From assembly GCF_003977665.1 (NCBI RefSeq), contig NZ_RYYV01000004.1:1-64000 (forward strand): a DNA stretch of 64,000 nt, in the 5' to 3' direction. The notes below the pieces were generated by a model. It made no database searches, had not been told where the DNA came from, and was given only the letters and a program-made list of their open reading frames with translations. Within the stretch, counting starts at the first letter, position 1. Each line of letters opens with the position of its first letter. Below are positions 1 through 9,264 of the stretch, one piece after another. The DNA comes from Dyella choica. Its GTDB lineage: Bacteria > Pseudomonadota > Gammaproteobacteria > Xanthomonadales > Rhodanobacteraceae. Position numbers and translations under genes: made by a program.

Positions 1-96
1 GTATCGAATGTTCGGCGGGAAGATCGTTTCATGGGGATCGGTCTCGGGGCGGGAATCATCCCCTATCGCGGTGTCCGAAACCATTAGACCAGGGCA

Positions 97-235
97 TGCC
101 GCCATGTTTGAGCACACCGCGAGGTTGCTTCACCCCACCCCAGCCCTCCCCTACTACACGTAGGGGAGGGAGCAGTTATTCGCCAGCTGAGACATAACGC
201 TAATCAGGTGCATGCAGGGGAGGAGCTTGCTTCAG
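97..235. repeat. Dispersed palindromic repeat R1, copy a
   Basis: About 140 bp shared nearly word for word with stretches near 52.9, 58.8 and 62.6 kb, and in part and inverted near 32.4 kb. Its core is a perfect 11-bp stem (144-154 with 160-170, loop TACAC). Flanking phrases are a CACCCCACCCCAGCC run and GAGACATAACGCTAATCAGG. It lies downstream of the leftward efflux operon. It looks like a REP- or MITE-type element without coding capacity. Bases 1-96 show no gene I can support. Confidence 0.8.
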
Positions 236-308
236 ACACGGATGGAGCTGAGCAGTGCGCCCGCGCCGGAATGACGAGCAAAAACATCAGGCCTGCCGTA
301 ATCGGAGC

Positions 309-1775
309 TCATTTTGCGCGCACAGTGCTTTCGGCGGTTGTCGCACCCAACTCCAACGCATCGCGACTCCAGCCGCCCCCAAGCGCCTTGATCAACAGCA
401 CGCTCGAAGTCATTCTTCGGGTCCTAACGTCCACATCCGCCAGGCGCGCCTGAAGTTCGATGTTTTGCGCTTGCACGACATCGAAGTAGCTTTGCAGGCC
501 GCCTTTGTAGAGGTCGGTCGCATGCCGCGTCGTCTCGGCAGAATCGGTTACGGCGGCCTGCTGGGTTTGGGCTTCCTGCGCCAGCTGGTTCAGGGAAACC
601 AGGTTGTCTTCCACCTCGCCAAAAGCCTTGAGCACGGTCTGGCGATAGGTCGCGACGGCCTCGTCGTGCTGGGCGCGTGCCTTGGCATTGATCGCCCCGC
701 GCCGGCCGCCGTCGAACACGTTCAGCGTTGCGCTGGGGCCGAACGACCAGGCCTGCGAGGAAGCGGAGAACACCGAGCCGGCCCCGCCTGCTGCGAGCCC
801 GATCAGGGTGTTGAGGTTGATGGTGGGAAAATAAGCGGCGCGGGCCACGCCGATATCGGCATTCGCGGCCGCCACGCGGCGTTCGGCCGATGCGACGTCC
901 GGCCGGCGCTCAAGCAGCTGCGACGGCAACGCCGCATCGATCGATGGCGGCTCGACATCGAGCAAGTGCCCGGGAAGGCTCAAGTTCGCCGGTGGCACGC
1001 CGGTGAGGATCGCGATGGCATGTTCGAGTTTGGCGCGCTTCAACTTGATTTCTGCGGCCTGGGTGCGGGCGCTTTCCCACTGGGCCCGCGCCGCGGACAC
1101 ATCCGATTTCCTCGCATAGCCCACCTTGATGCGCGCTTCGGTGAGATCGAGGTTGGTTTGATAGTTTTGCACCGTCCGGTCGAGAATGTCCTGTTCGGAG
1201 TCATAGCCGCGCAGTAGAAAATAATCGACTGCAAGCTCCGCGTGCACGCTGAGATCGAGCGTGGCCAGGTCGCCTGCGGACGCTTCCGTACGGTATTTTC
1301 CGGCACGCGCTTCATTGCGCACGCGCCCCCAGATATCCAGCTCGTAACTGAAGTCGAGTCCCAGGTTGTATTGCTGGAAGGTGCGGTGCGGCAACGGATT
1401 GGCAACGTTGCCGGAAAGATGGTTGCGCGTGGCCGATCCGTTGGCGTCGATGGTCGGGTAAAAGTCGGCCTGGGCTTGCCGTGCATCCGCCCTCGCCTCG
1501 TCGAAGCGCGCGATGGCGCCTTGCAGATCCTGGTTGGCTTGCGTGACGCGCGCTTCGAGCGTATCGAGCGTTGCGTCATGGAACACCGTCCACCAGTTTT
1601 CGCGCGGTATGGCGTCGCTCGGCGTTGCCGTGATCCACTGCCCCGCTTCCTTGTAAGCGCTGACCGGGGGCGTCGACGGCCGACTGTATTGGGGCGCCAG
1701 ATCGCAGGCACTGATAAGCGTGGCCGCAAGCATTACCAGCAAGGGGCGCACGCGAACAGCAGGCTTCGTTTTCAT
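309..1775 (-). CDS. RND efflux outer membrane lipoprotein (NodT/OprM family)
   Basis: Outer membrane channel of a tripartite drug efflux pump. At 488 aa it has the usual length for the family. The N-terminus is a lipoprotein signal with lipobox ISAC (Cys24), followed by the typical DLAPQYSRP-type start of the mature protein. Two repeated OEP halves follow, with characteristic pieces such as ELAVDYFLLRGYD and LLERRPDVASAERR. It is the last gene of the three-gene operon, and its start overlaps the end of the adaptor gene by 4 bases, suggesting translational coupling. Substrate cannot be told from sequence. Confidence 0.93.
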   Translation of the reverse strand: MKTKPAVRVRPLLVMLAATLISACDLAPQYSRPSTPPVSAYKEAGQWITATPSDAIPRENWWTVFHDATLDTLEARVTQANQDLQGAIARFDEARADARQAQADFYPTIDANGSATRNHLSGNVANPLPHRTFQQYNLGLDFSYELDIWGRVRNEARAGKYRTEASAGDLATLDLSVHAELAVDYFLLRGYDSEQDILDRTVQNYQTNLDLTEARIKVGYARKSDVSAARAQWESARTQAAEIKLKRAKLEHAIAILTGVPPANLSLPGHLLDVEPPSIDAALPSQLLERRPDVASAERRVAAANADIGVARAAYFPTINLNTLIGLAAGGAGSVFSASSQAWSFGPSATLNVFDGGRRGAINAKARAQHDEAVATYRQTVLKAFGEVEDNLVSLNQLAQEAQTQQAAVTDSAETTRHATDLYKGGLQSYFDVVQAQNIELQARLADVDVRTRRMTSSVLLIKALGGGWSRDALELGATTAESTVRAK

Positions 1776-2998
1776 GTCTTGTCGCCCCTGATGGCACTGT
1801 GCCCTGCCCCTTCGGCAACATGGGCGCCAAGCGGTGTATTCGTGCCGGATTTGGCGCTGCGAACATGCACCAGTGCTCCCGTTTCCAGCGAAGCGGGCGG
1901 ATTGAGAATGACCGCATCGCCCGGCATCAGGCCCGTGGTGACTTCCACCACCGGGCCGAAGTCGCGGCCGAGCGTCACGGGATGCAAAACGACATGGCCG
2001 TCCGGCGTGGCTGTCGCAATGCGAACGCCTTCGGCGCGGAACAACAATGCATTGGCCGCAACGCGCACACCCTGGGCTTCGTTGGCGATCTTAAAATGCA
2101 CATCCGTGTAACCGCCCGGCAGCAGCTCACCTTGGGCGTTGTCCTCCTCCAGTTCCACCAGCAGCGTGCGTGCCACCGGATCGATGGCGTTTGCCGTGTG
2201 CACGAGCCTGGCATCGAAGCTTCTGCCCGGGTATTCCGGGAAACGCAACGCCACCGCCACGTCCGGCTTGATCTGCGCGGAGTAGCTCTGCGGAACTTGC
2301 ACATAGATGCGCAGCTTGCTGGTGTCGGCAACGCGGAATAGCTCCGGACCACTGCCGCTGCCGGCATTGATGAGATTGCCGACATCGGTCTTTCGCTCTG
2401 TGACGATGCCATCGTAGGGAGCGACGACATGCTCGAACCCGACCAACTGCTTCAGTCGATCCACATTGGCTTCGTTCGACGCCACCAGTGCCGCCTTGGC
2501 CGCCGCGTCGCTCGATGCCTGGTCGTCATCCTGGGCCGAAACCGATTGGGTCGGCAGCAGCGCATGCACACGCCGCGCGGTGGCTTCGGCCACGCGGGCA
2601 TTCGCCTTCGCCGTCAGCAGGTCGGCCTCGGCCTGGCGAAGTTCGCGATCGACTTCGGGCGAGTCGATCTCGGCCAGCAGGTCGCCCGCTTTCACATGGG
2701 CACCGATATCGGTATACCAGCGTTTGAGGTAGCCGCTGGTTCGAGCGTAGATCGGCGTATCGAACTGCGCCTGGACCGTGCCGGGAAGAACGATGTCCTC
2801 CACGGCGGGTGGCAGCTCCGCCGGCACGACGGCCACATTCAACACCGATGTTTCGTTGGTGGCGCGGACCAGCGAAGCTTGCGCCGCGTGACGAGACCAC
2901 AAGCCGTCGACAACGAGGAGGGTCAGGATGAGGAATCCGGCAAAGAGGATCCAACGCGTCCTGTGCCGTCCTGTTCCGGAATGAATTTCAGCAGTCAT
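1772..2998 (-). CDS. RND efflux periplasmic adaptor (membrane fusion protein, HlyD/AcrA family)
   Basis: Links the inner membrane pump to the outer membrane channel. The protein has 408 aa. One N-terminal membrane segment (about residues 16-32) is followed by a barrel-sandwich hybrid domain (YARTSGYLKRW, then LAEIDSPEVDRELRQAEADL leading into the coiled-coil hairpin), the second lipoyl half (VVAPYDGIVTERKTDVGNLI) and the beta-barrel region. The gene sits 12 bp downstream of the permease gene and overlaps the channel gene by 4 bp. It has no lipobox, so it is probably anchored by the N-terminal helix. Confidence 0.94.
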   Translation of the reverse strand: MTAEIHSGTGRHRTRWILFAGFLILTLLVVDGLWSRHAAQASLVRATNETSVLNVAVVPAELPPAVEDIVLPGTVQAQFDTPIYARTSGYLKRWYTDIGAHVKAGDLLAEIDSPEVDRELRQAEADLLTAKANARVAEATARRVHALLPTQSVSAQDDDQASSDAAAKAALVASNEANVDRLKQLVGFEHVVAPYDGIVTERKTDVGNLINAGSGSGPELFRVADTSKLRIYVQVPQSYSAQIKPDVAVALRFPEYPGRSFDARLVHTANAIDPVARTLLVELEEDNAQGELLPGGYTDVHFKIANEAQGVRVAANALLFRAEGVRIATATPDGHVVLHPVTLGRDFGPVVEVTTGLMPGDAVILNPPASLETGALVHVRSAKSGTNTPLGAHVAEGAGHSAIRGDKT

Positions 2999-3010
2999 GG
3001 TCGAATCTCT

Positions 3011-6000
3011 CTAAGACAAATCTTGGGCTAATTCCGTCGACCGGCCGGGTGCGCCGGCACGCTGCCGGTACCCGTGCAGGAGCGAAAAAACAGCGGGAAC
3101 GAAAACCAGCGTGGCGAGCGTGGCCAGGCACAAGCCGCCGATGACGGCGCGTCCGAGCGGCGCGTTCTGCTCGCCTCCCTCGCCCAGGCCCAGCGCCATG
3201 GGCAGCATGCCGATGACCATCGCCAGCGCGGTCATGAGTACAGGGCGGAAGCGCGCAAACCCTGCCTCCAGGGCGGCCTTGGTGGGGTCCCCCAACGCCA
3301 GCAGCCGATCGCGCGCGTGGCTCACCACCAGAATGCTGTTCGCCGTGGCGACACCCACACTCATGATGGCGCCCGTCAGGGCCGGCACGCTGAGCGGCGT
3401 ATGCGTCAGGAACAACATCCAGACTATGCCGGCAAGCGCGGCGGGAAGCGCCGTTACGATGATGAACGCGTCGGTCCACGACTGGAAATTGATCACGATG
3501 AGCAGATAGACCAGCAGCACCGCAAACGCCAGGCCACCGTACAAACCCTTGAACGACGCTTGCATGGTTTGCACCTGGCCACGAATGGCAATCGACGAAC
3601 CCTTCGGCAGCTCCTTGCGCATGGCATCGACGACCTTGTTGACGTCTGTTGCCACTGCGCCCAGATCGCGATCCTGCGGCGAGGCGTAGATGTCGATCAG
3701 GGGCGCCACGTTATAGTGCGAGACCACGGCCGGCCCCACGCCACGATGAATCGAACTGACCGCACCCAGGATCTGCGGAGCGTTGGCGGATGCCCCCGTA
3801 ATCGGCACGTTGCGCAGCGTGTCCAGTGAATTGAGTTGCGGCTGAGGCGTCTGCGTGACCAGCGGATAGGAAACGCCCGACTTCGATTCCAGCCAGAAGG
3901 TGGGATTGGTCTGGAAACTTCCCGTTAGCGACACCAGCAAATCGTTGGCGATATCGCGCTGCGAAAAGCCCAGTTCCTGCGCCCTGCTCCGGTCGACGTT
4001 GACATCGAATTCCGGATAGTCCAGCGCCTGCTGGATATGGGCATCGGCTATGCCGGGCACGAGGCGCACCCGATCGAGCAGCTTCTGCGCGAACTGGGTG
4101 TTGCCGGCGACATTGAAACCGCTGACCTGGATATCCAGGGGGGCGGGCGCACCGAAATTGAGGATCTGGGTGACGATGTCCGCGGGCAGGAACGAAAACG
4201 AAACCCCAGGAAATTCGCGCGGCAACACCTCGCGCAGGCGCCGGATGTAATCCGCCGTCGCGCCATGCTTTTCGGACAGGGTGATCAGGATGTCGGCATC
4301 GGCGGCCGTGGTCGGCGCCGAATTGCTGTAGGACAGATTGATGCCGCTGACCGGCAAGCCCACGTTGTCGACCAGGCTTACGATCTCGCCCGGCGGAATC
4401 ACCGTGCGCACCGCGGCCCCTACTTCGTCGCTGAGCTTGGCGGTTTCCTCGACACGCAGGCCCGCATGCGCCCGCACATGCAACTTGATCTGGCCCGTAT
4501 CCACCGAAGGGAAGAAATTGCTGCCAAGCGTCGGCAACAGCAGCAAGGAAGCCAGCATGACGCCTAGAAACGCCGGGATGAAGACACGGCGCTTCGCCAG
4601 CACCTGCTTGAGGGCCTCGTGGTAGCGCTGGCGTAACGACTCGAAGCGATCTTGAAAGCCCTGCTGGAAGCGCACCAGCGGATTGCGCGAGACGCGGCCC
4701 GGCTCGGCCGGCTGGTGCATGTGCAGCCAGTATTTGGCCAGCGTAGGCACCAGGGTGCGCGACAGGATGTACGAGGCCAGCATGGCGAAGCAGATGGCCT
4801 CGGCCAAGGGCACGAACAGGAAGCGCGCGACGCCATCGAGCAGGAACATCGGCACAAACACGATGCAGATGCACAAGGTGGCCACGAAGGCCGGAACGGC
4901 AATTTCATGGGCGCCGTTGAGAATGGCCTCCTCGACCGCCTCTCCTCTTTCCAGATGCGTATTGATGCTTTCTATCGCGACGGTCGCATCGTCGACCAGG
5001 ATGCCGACGGCCAGCGCCAGGCCGCCCAGGGTCATGATGTTGATGGTCTGGCCCAGCAGCGACAAGGCAATGATGGAAGCGAGTATCGACAACGGAATCG
5101 ACAGCGTAATGATCAGCGTCGATCGCCAGCTGCCTAGGAAGAGCAGGATCATCAAGCCCGTGAGCGCGGCCGCCGTAACGCCCTCGCGGATCACGCCGTT
5201 GATGGCGCCTTTGACGAAGGTGGACTGATCGCCGATCGGCTGGATATCCAGCGATGGCGGTGCTGCTTCACGCACCAGGGGCAGGCGCTGCTTGATCTGT
5301 TCAATGATATCCAGCGTCGAGGCCTTGCCCGTCTTCTGGATAGTCATCAGCGACGCGGGTTGGCCGTTGACGCGCACGATATTGGTTTGCGGCGCGGCGC
5401 CATCGCGCACATGGGCCACATCGCGGAAATAGACAATGGTGCCGTTGACAGTTTTGATCGGCAGGTTGTTGTATTCCTCCACCTGCTTCGGGCTGCCGTT
5501 CAACTTCACGTTGTATTCGAACTCGCCGACCTTTTCCGTGCCAGCAGGAATGATCAGGTTCTGCGCAGCTATCGCGTTGACGACGTCCTCGGCAGACACG
5601 CCGCGCTCCTGCAGCAGCCGTTGATCGAGATCGATCTGGATCTGCCGTTGCCGGCCGCCGTACGGATAGGGAATGGACGCCCCCGCCACGCCGGCCAACT
5701 GGGTGCGAACGAAGTTGTTGGCCTGGTCGAACAGCCCCTGCTCCGGAATCGTGGGGCTGGATAGCGCCAACTGGATGATAGGTACGCTGGAAGCGTTATA
5801 GGAGAGGATCAGCGGCGGCGTGATCCCCGGCGGCAACTGCTTGAGCCACGCCTGGGAAACCGCGGTGAGCTGGCTCATCGACAGGTCGACGTTGGTGCCC
5901 GGCTGAAAGAAATACTTGATGACGCTAACGCCATTGATCGACTGCGATTCGATGTGCTCGATATCGTTGACAGTGGCCAGCGAGGCGCGCTCGAAGCTTC

Positions 6001-6193
6001 CGGTGATGCGACCGCTCATCTCGTCCGGCGGCAAGCCGTTGTAGGTCCAGATGACGCTGACCACCGGGATGCCGATGTTCGGGAAGATGTCCTTGGGGGT
6101 CCGCACCACGGTCTGCACGCCCAGGATGAGCAGCAGCAAGGCCAGGACGATGAAGGTGTAGGGCCGGCGCAGGGCCAGTTGGACGATCCACAT
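3011..6193 (-). CDS. RND multidrug efflux permease (AcrB/HAE-1-like)
   Basis: Inner membrane proton-driven pump subunit of 1060 aa, the typical size. The N-terminus MWIVQLALRRPYTFIVLALL is the first membrane helix. Twelve membrane helices can be placed with two large periplasmic loops. TM4 carries the proton-relay aspartate pair in GILVDDATVAIE. It is the first gene of the operon, so its promoter must lie in the 116-bp gap to the divergent HxlR regulator, where a perfect inverted repeat is found. Substrate specificity is not readable; the closest general picture is a drug or solvent pump. Confidence 0.95.
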   Translation of the reverse strand: MWIVQLALRRPYTFIVLALLLLILGVQTVVRTPKDIFPNIGIPVVSVIWTYNGLPPDEMSGRITGSFERASLATVNDIEHIESQSINGVSVIKYFFQPGTNVDLSMSQLTAVSQAWLKQLPPGITPPLILSYNASSVPIIQLALSSPTIPEQGLFDQANNFVRTQLAGVAGASIPYPYGGRQRQIQIDLDQRLLQERGVSAEDVVNAIAAQNLIIPAGTEKVGEFEYNVKLNGSPKQVEEYNNLPIKTVNGTIVYFRDVAHVRDGAAPQTNIVRVNGQPASLMTIQKTGKASTLDIIEQIKQRLPLVREAAPPSLDIQPIGDQSTFVKGAINGVIREGVTAAALTGLMILLFLGSWRSTLIITLSIPLSILASIIALSLLGQTINIMTLGGLALAVGILVDDATVAIESINTHLERGEAVEEAILNGAHEIAVPAFVATLCICIVFVPMFLLDGVARFLFVPLAEAICFAMLASYILSRTLVPTLAKYWLHMHQPAEPGRVSRNPLVRFQQGFQDRFESLRQRYHEALKQVLAKRRVFIPAFLGVMLASLLLLPTLGSNFFPSVDTGQIKLHVRAHAGLRVEETAKLSDEVGAAVRTVIPPGEIVSLVDNVGLPVSGINLSYSNSAPTTAADADILITLSEKHGATADYIRRLREVLPREFPGVSFSFLPADIVTQILNFGAPAPLDIQVSGFNVAGNTQFAQKLLDRVRLVPGIADAHIQQALDYPEFDVNVDRSRAQELGFSQRDIANDLLVSLTGSFQTNPTFWLESKSGVSYPLVTQTPQPQLNSLDTLRNVPITGASANAPQILGAVSSIHRGVGPAVVSHYNVAPLIDIYASPQDRDLGAVATDVNKVVDAMRKELPKGSSIAIRGQVQTMQASFKGLYGGLAFAVLLVYLLIVINFQSWTDAFIIVTALPAALAGIVWMLFLTHTPLSVPALTGAIMSVGVATANSILVVSHARDRLLALGDPTKAALEAGFARFRPVLMTALAMVIGMLPMALGLGEGGEQNAPLGRAVIGGLCLATLATLVFVPAVFSLLHGYRQRAGAPGRSTELAQDLS

Positions 6194-6221
6194 GGCGTGG
6201 GTTCTCGATCGAAAGGTTTCG

Positions 6222-6257
6222 TTATTAAACCTATTTATACGCCGCTTGGTTTAATAA
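6222..6257. promoter_or_regulatory. Candidate HxlR operator between efflux operon and regulator
   Basis: Perfect 10-bp inverted repeat TTATTAAACC (6222-6231) and GGTTTAATAA (6248-6257) with a 16-bp spacer, in an AT-rich patch between the divergent genes. HxlR proteins bind such palindromes as dimers. Position and symmetry suggest it controls both the pump operon and the regulator. This is inference from location. Confidence 0.7.
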
Positions 6258-6309
6258 AGCAACCGTTTGTGCTAGACTGCGCCCCAAGCTTCCGGACCAG
6301 GTGGGACAA

Positions 6310-6795
6310 ATGCGCCGAGTACGACTAGATGATGCGAACTGCCCGGTCGCCCGGACCCTGGACGAAATCGGCGACTGGTGGACGCTGCTGATCGTCCGCG
6401 ATGCCTTCGTGGGTAGGACACGCTTCAGCGAATTTCAGAAGAGCCTGGGCCTGGCCAAGAACATCCTGGCCGAGCGGCTGAAGATGCTGGTGGCCAACGG
6501 CATTCTGGAAAAACGCCCTGCTTCCGATGGCGGTGCGCGCAGCGAGTACCACCTGACCGACAAGGGGCGCGACCTTCGATTGATCCTGATCGCGTTGCGC
6601 CAGTGGGGCGAAGATCACTTGTTCGAGGATGGTGAAGACATGACGGTGATCCGGGACCCCGCTAGCCAGCCCATTGCTCGGCTGCGCCTGGCGAATGCTG
6701 TCGGAGAGGAACTGGGGCCTGAGGATATTCGGGTGGTTCAAGGGCACAAGAAACGACACGCGAAGGCGGGGCGGGTCGAATCGACGCTTGCCTGA
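6310..6795 (+). CDS. HxlR-family winged-helix transcriptional regulator
   Basis: 161 aa beginning at the ATG at 6310; a GTG three codons upstream is the alternative. It has the hallmarks of HxlR proteins: Cys near the N-terminus (DDANCPVARTLDEIGDWW), helix-turn-helix region RTRFSEFQKSLGLAKNIL, then the wing LEKRPASDGGARSEYHLTDKG. It is transcribed away from the RND operon and probably represses it. The single conserved Cys could serve as a redox or electrophile sensor, as in other family members; that is family knowledge, not shown here. Confidence 0.92.
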   Translation: MRRVRLDDANCPVARTLDEIGDWWTLLIVRDAFVGRTRFSEFQKSLGLAKNILAERLKMLVANGILEKRPASDGGARSEYHLTDKGRDLRLILIALRQWGEDHLFEDGEDMTVIRDPASQPIARLRLANAVGEELGPEDIRVVQGHKKRHAKAGRVESTLA

Positions 6796-7367
6796 TGAAC
6801 CCTGGAAACGTTGCCGGATCCGCTGGATGTCTACAGACGCTGGTCCCGTAAGGCCGGAAATCAGAGGTATTCCGTTCTAGTAGCGCCCGTTTTGGGTCGG
6901 GGTGCACTTTGCGGGAAGCGTACGTTGCCCCTGAGGTTTGAAGTTAGACACCATCGCCATAACAATCAATCACTTCCAGTGGCGCAAGCATAGCTGGAAA
7001 AGTCACCAATTCTGAGCGCGAACCGTTGCCCTAGCCCGGGAATGCAAGGCCGAGCATCGTTTTTATTTGCCAGAAATTCTCTAAACATATCAGTTTATCT
7101 GACTGATAACTAAACAAAAATACATTTTTAGATAGTTAATAACGTTGAATTATCCCGCCTGATTGCTTTTCATCCGCCAAGATTGGCTCAGAGGCATTAC
7201 TGAAGCCCCCCCCCTAGCACGTCCACCCGTCCAAAAGTGTGATACCCGTCTTGAAAACAAGCGAACAGCCTCAACGATTGCCATGAAGGGGCTTTCATCT
7301 TATTTCGACGTCGCACCTTGTGAGACGCGGCGCATGTAGCTTGGCCCCATTTATTAGGGAGGGACAA
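6796..7367. other. Intergenic region at left edge of defence island
   Basis: No gene supported. Base composition turns clearly AT-rich at about 7050-7160, unlike the efflux genes to the left. The region contains the imperfect direct repeat unit at 7002-7023 and an inverted repeat GTTTATC-TGACT-GATAAC (7093-7110) upstream of the CBASS operon, possibly an operator. The promoter for the operon should lie here, but no convincing -35/-10 pair stands out. Confidence 0.5.
7002..7023 (+). repeat. Left imperfect direct repeat flanking the CBASS/SIR2 island
   Basis: GTCACCAATTCTGAGCGCGA at 7002-7021 is matched by GCCACCAATTTTGAGCAGCGCGA (14440-14462) on the same strand, 7.4 kb away. The pair brackets the CBASS operon, SIR2 gene and lipoprotein gene. 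CACCAATT-TGAGC motifs resemble terminal repeats of IS21-type elements as I recall them. They could be decayed ends or an attachment duplication. No transposase or integrase is seen between them. Confidence 0.4.
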
Positions 7368-8291
7368 ATGACCAAGTTTCCCGTCGCCGTACCCCAGATG
7401 CACGATCTCCCGAAAGGGATTCATCGCATCCGGACGCTTCCGAGCCCGGATCTCGAGGCGCTCTGGGAGTCGATCGTTGTCGACAAGCCACTCAAGGATA
7501 GACTCATTGGCCAAGCGGTTCTGAATTTCACTGTTCGACCAGGAGTCAGTCGAACGACTCTGCCCCTGCACGGGGTGATCTTGCTGGTGGGGGCGCCTGG
7601 AACTGGAAAGACTTCCTTGGCGCGGGGGCTGGCCAGTCGCATCGCGAGCGTGATGGAGGGGGCGAAGGGTTTTCGGCTCTTAGAGGTCGAGCCGCACTCA
7701 CTAACAAGCTCTGCAATGGGCCGAACGCAGCGCGCCGTCTCAGACTTGTTCTCGCAGGCCATCGCTGAAGCTGCCACCGGCGGTCCTACCGTTGTCTTGC
7801 TCGACGAAGTGGAAACACTGGCCGCCGATCGTTCTAAGTTAAGTCTGGAAGCGAATCCAATCGATGTACATCGAGCCACCGACGCCGTACTTGTTCAACT
7901 CGACGCGCTGGCCGAGCAGTACCCGCACCTGCTTTTCGTGGCCACCTCCAACTTTCCGAAGGCGATCGATGCCGCTTTCACATCACGCTGCGATCTCGTC
8001 GTGCATGTCCCCCTGCCAGACCAAGAAGCGTGTCGCAAAATACTCGCCGAGTGCTTGGAGGGTCTTGCATCAAAGTACCCCTCGTTGAAGCAATTGGCGC
8101 ATTCACCACAATTGGAGCAATGCGCCAAGATCTGCGTCGGACTTGATGGGCGTGCCGTACGAAAGGCTGTAGCTACCGCATTGGCCAGCGACCTTCGCGT
8201 TGCCGTTGATCCGAATCGTCTGACCATGGACCTCTTGCGCAGCAGCTTGACCACCACCAAGCGGGCTCGCACCGAAGGAGCTCAGTCATGA
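7368..8291 (+). CDS. cap6: CBASS TRIP13/Pch2-like AAA+ ATPase
   Basis: 307-aa AAA+ remodeller that opens HORMA proteins and so switches off CBASS signalling. Walker A GAPGTGKT is at 75-82, Walker B VVLLDEVE at 142-149, sensor-1 Asn in ATSNF near 195 and an arginine finger in TSRCD near 207. The start at 7368 is set by the GGAGGGAC ribosome site; an upstream in-frame start lacks one. First gene of the operon; its stop overlaps the next start in ATGA. Family knowledge: TRIP13-HORMA pairs define type III CBASS. The two HORMA genes and CD-NTase directly downstream make the assignment firm. Confidence 0.93.
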   Translation: MTKFPVAVPQMHDLPKGIHRIRTLPSPDLEALWESIVVDKPLKDRLIGQAVLNFTVRPGVSRTTLPLHGVILLVGAPGTGKTSLARGLASRIASVMEGAKGFRLLEVEPHSLTSSAMGRTQRAVSDLFSQAIAEAATGGPTVVLLDEVETLAADRSKLSLEANPIDVHRATDAVLVQLDALAEQYPHLLFVATSNFPKAIDAAFTSRCDLVVHVPLPDQEACRKILAECLEGLASKYPSLKQLAHSPQLEQCAKICVGLDGRAVRKAVATALASDLRVAVDPNRLTMDLLRSSLTTTKRARTEGAQS

Positions 8292-8767
8292 CCACCGTGA
8301 TCAGCCGTACATTCCGCAGCACACCACATCGTAGCGGCGGGGAGACTTGGTCAGCCATCGTCAGCCTTCTGACACGCGGTCGCGAGTCCACCGCTGCCAC
8401 CGAACTGCGCTCGGTGGCAGGTATCGCTACCAGCTTGATCGTCGACCAAGCGGCTGCTGGCGCTCCCATTGTGGTTACATGCTCAGGGCCTCGTACGCGT
8501 ATTTACTGCGTGCACGACGACAACTCGCTGGACGACTCAACCGAAGACGAAGGCCCCCTCGGTTTTGATCCGTTGGAAGGCGACTGGAGGGTATCGCTGC
8601 CATGCCACGCGGAGGATCTGGCGTGGGTGACACGTTCACTCAAGGCTTTGAGCGAACGTATCACGGCGAGGGACGCGGCCGAAGGAATCGCAGTGTCCGA
8701 AACCACTCAGTCAGCCGCCGACTCCGCTCCGGCGTTGAAGGTTAACCTGAAGGAGTTGCTCAAGTGA
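8288..8767 (+). CDS. cap8: CBASS bacterial HORMA protein, second family (bacHORMA_2-like)
   Basis: 159 aa, overlapping cap6 by 4 bp and the next HORMA gene by 4 bp. I assign it to the second bacterial HORMA family from position and overall pattern (N-terminal TRTF-like start, [34 protein letters not shown]). The last 40 residues are a flexible tail ending in [11 protein letters not shown]. In two-HORMA systems of the Pseudomonas type the tail of one HORMA can act as the closure peptide of the other, so this tail is a candidate closure motif. Less certain than cap7. Confidence 0.75.
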   Translation: MTTVISRTFRSTPHRSGGETWSAIVSLLTRGRESTAATELRSVAGIATSLIVDQAAAGAPIVVTCSGPRTRIYCVHDDNSLDDSTEDEGPLGFDPLEGDWRVSLPCHAEDLAWVTRSLKALSERITARDAAEGIAVSETTQSAADSAPALKVNLKELLK

Positions 8768-9264
8768 CGACCGTCAGCGTCTATTCCTACACCCACTCGG
8801 TCACGTACGTGGCGGATAACATCCTGAAGAGTCTTAAGGACATAGTCCGCCTTAGCGGATTGGATCCCGGCAAGTTCGCGAACGACTGGGACACGTACCA
8901 ACGAGGCATCCGGACCTGGCTTGAATCAGAACACCTCGAACAGGTGACACTGGAGGTCTACCATCCGACTACCGACGCGTTAATCACGCGCTGGGATATC
9001 ACCATCAATTATCAATGGACCTCGGGCGACGGGTCGTTCTGGACAGACACCGAGCAGCTTCGCTATGCCATTCAGAAGGCAGGTGTCGTGCCGTCTCAGG
9101 CCGACTATCGGCTGATCGTTCACAACAAATCAGGCAAGCCTGCAGTAGACGGTTGGTCATCGGCCACCTTTCGTGCAACCGATGGCATGGTGCGCCAGAG
9201 TCTTGGTGGGACCGTGCAGCACCAGGGGCTGAGTGGAAGTGCGTCCTATTGGAGAAAGGCCTAA
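8764..9264 (+). CDS. cap7: CBASS bacterial HORMA protein, family 1
   Basis: 166 aa with GTG start inside the previous stop. The N-terminus [20 protein letters not shown], then RLSGLDP, and the middle [16 protein letters not shown] closely match bacterial HORMA proteins of type III CBASS. The C-terminal part [20 protein letters not shown] is the mobile safety-belt region. In known systems the HORMA protein binds a closure peptide, docks on the CD-NTase and activates it; the TRIP13 ATPase reverses this. Its stop shares one base with the CD-NTase start (TAATG). Confidence 0.92.
   Translation: MTTVSVYSYTHSVTYVADNILKSLKDIVRLSGLDPGKFANDWDTYQRGIRTWLESEHLEQVTLEVYHPTTDALITRWDITINYQWTSGDGSFWTDTEQLRYAIQKAGVVPSQADYRLIVHNKSGKPAVDGWSSATFRATDGMVRQSLGGTVQHQGLSGSASYWRKA

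Noticed and set aside
144-170. CRISPR-like spacing of the repeated palindromes
   Set aside because: The R1 to R4 copies are kilobases apart with no regular spacers and no cas genes.
255-1217. Long rightward open frame opposite the outer membrane lipoprotein gene
   Set aside because: Mirror of GC-rich coding on the other strand, which carries a clear NodT-type protein; no ribosome site and no family features.
9015-9263. Upstream extension of the CD-NTase reading frame
   Set aside because: It lies wholly inside the HORMA gene; the ATG at 9264 has a ribosome site and gives the family's normal length.
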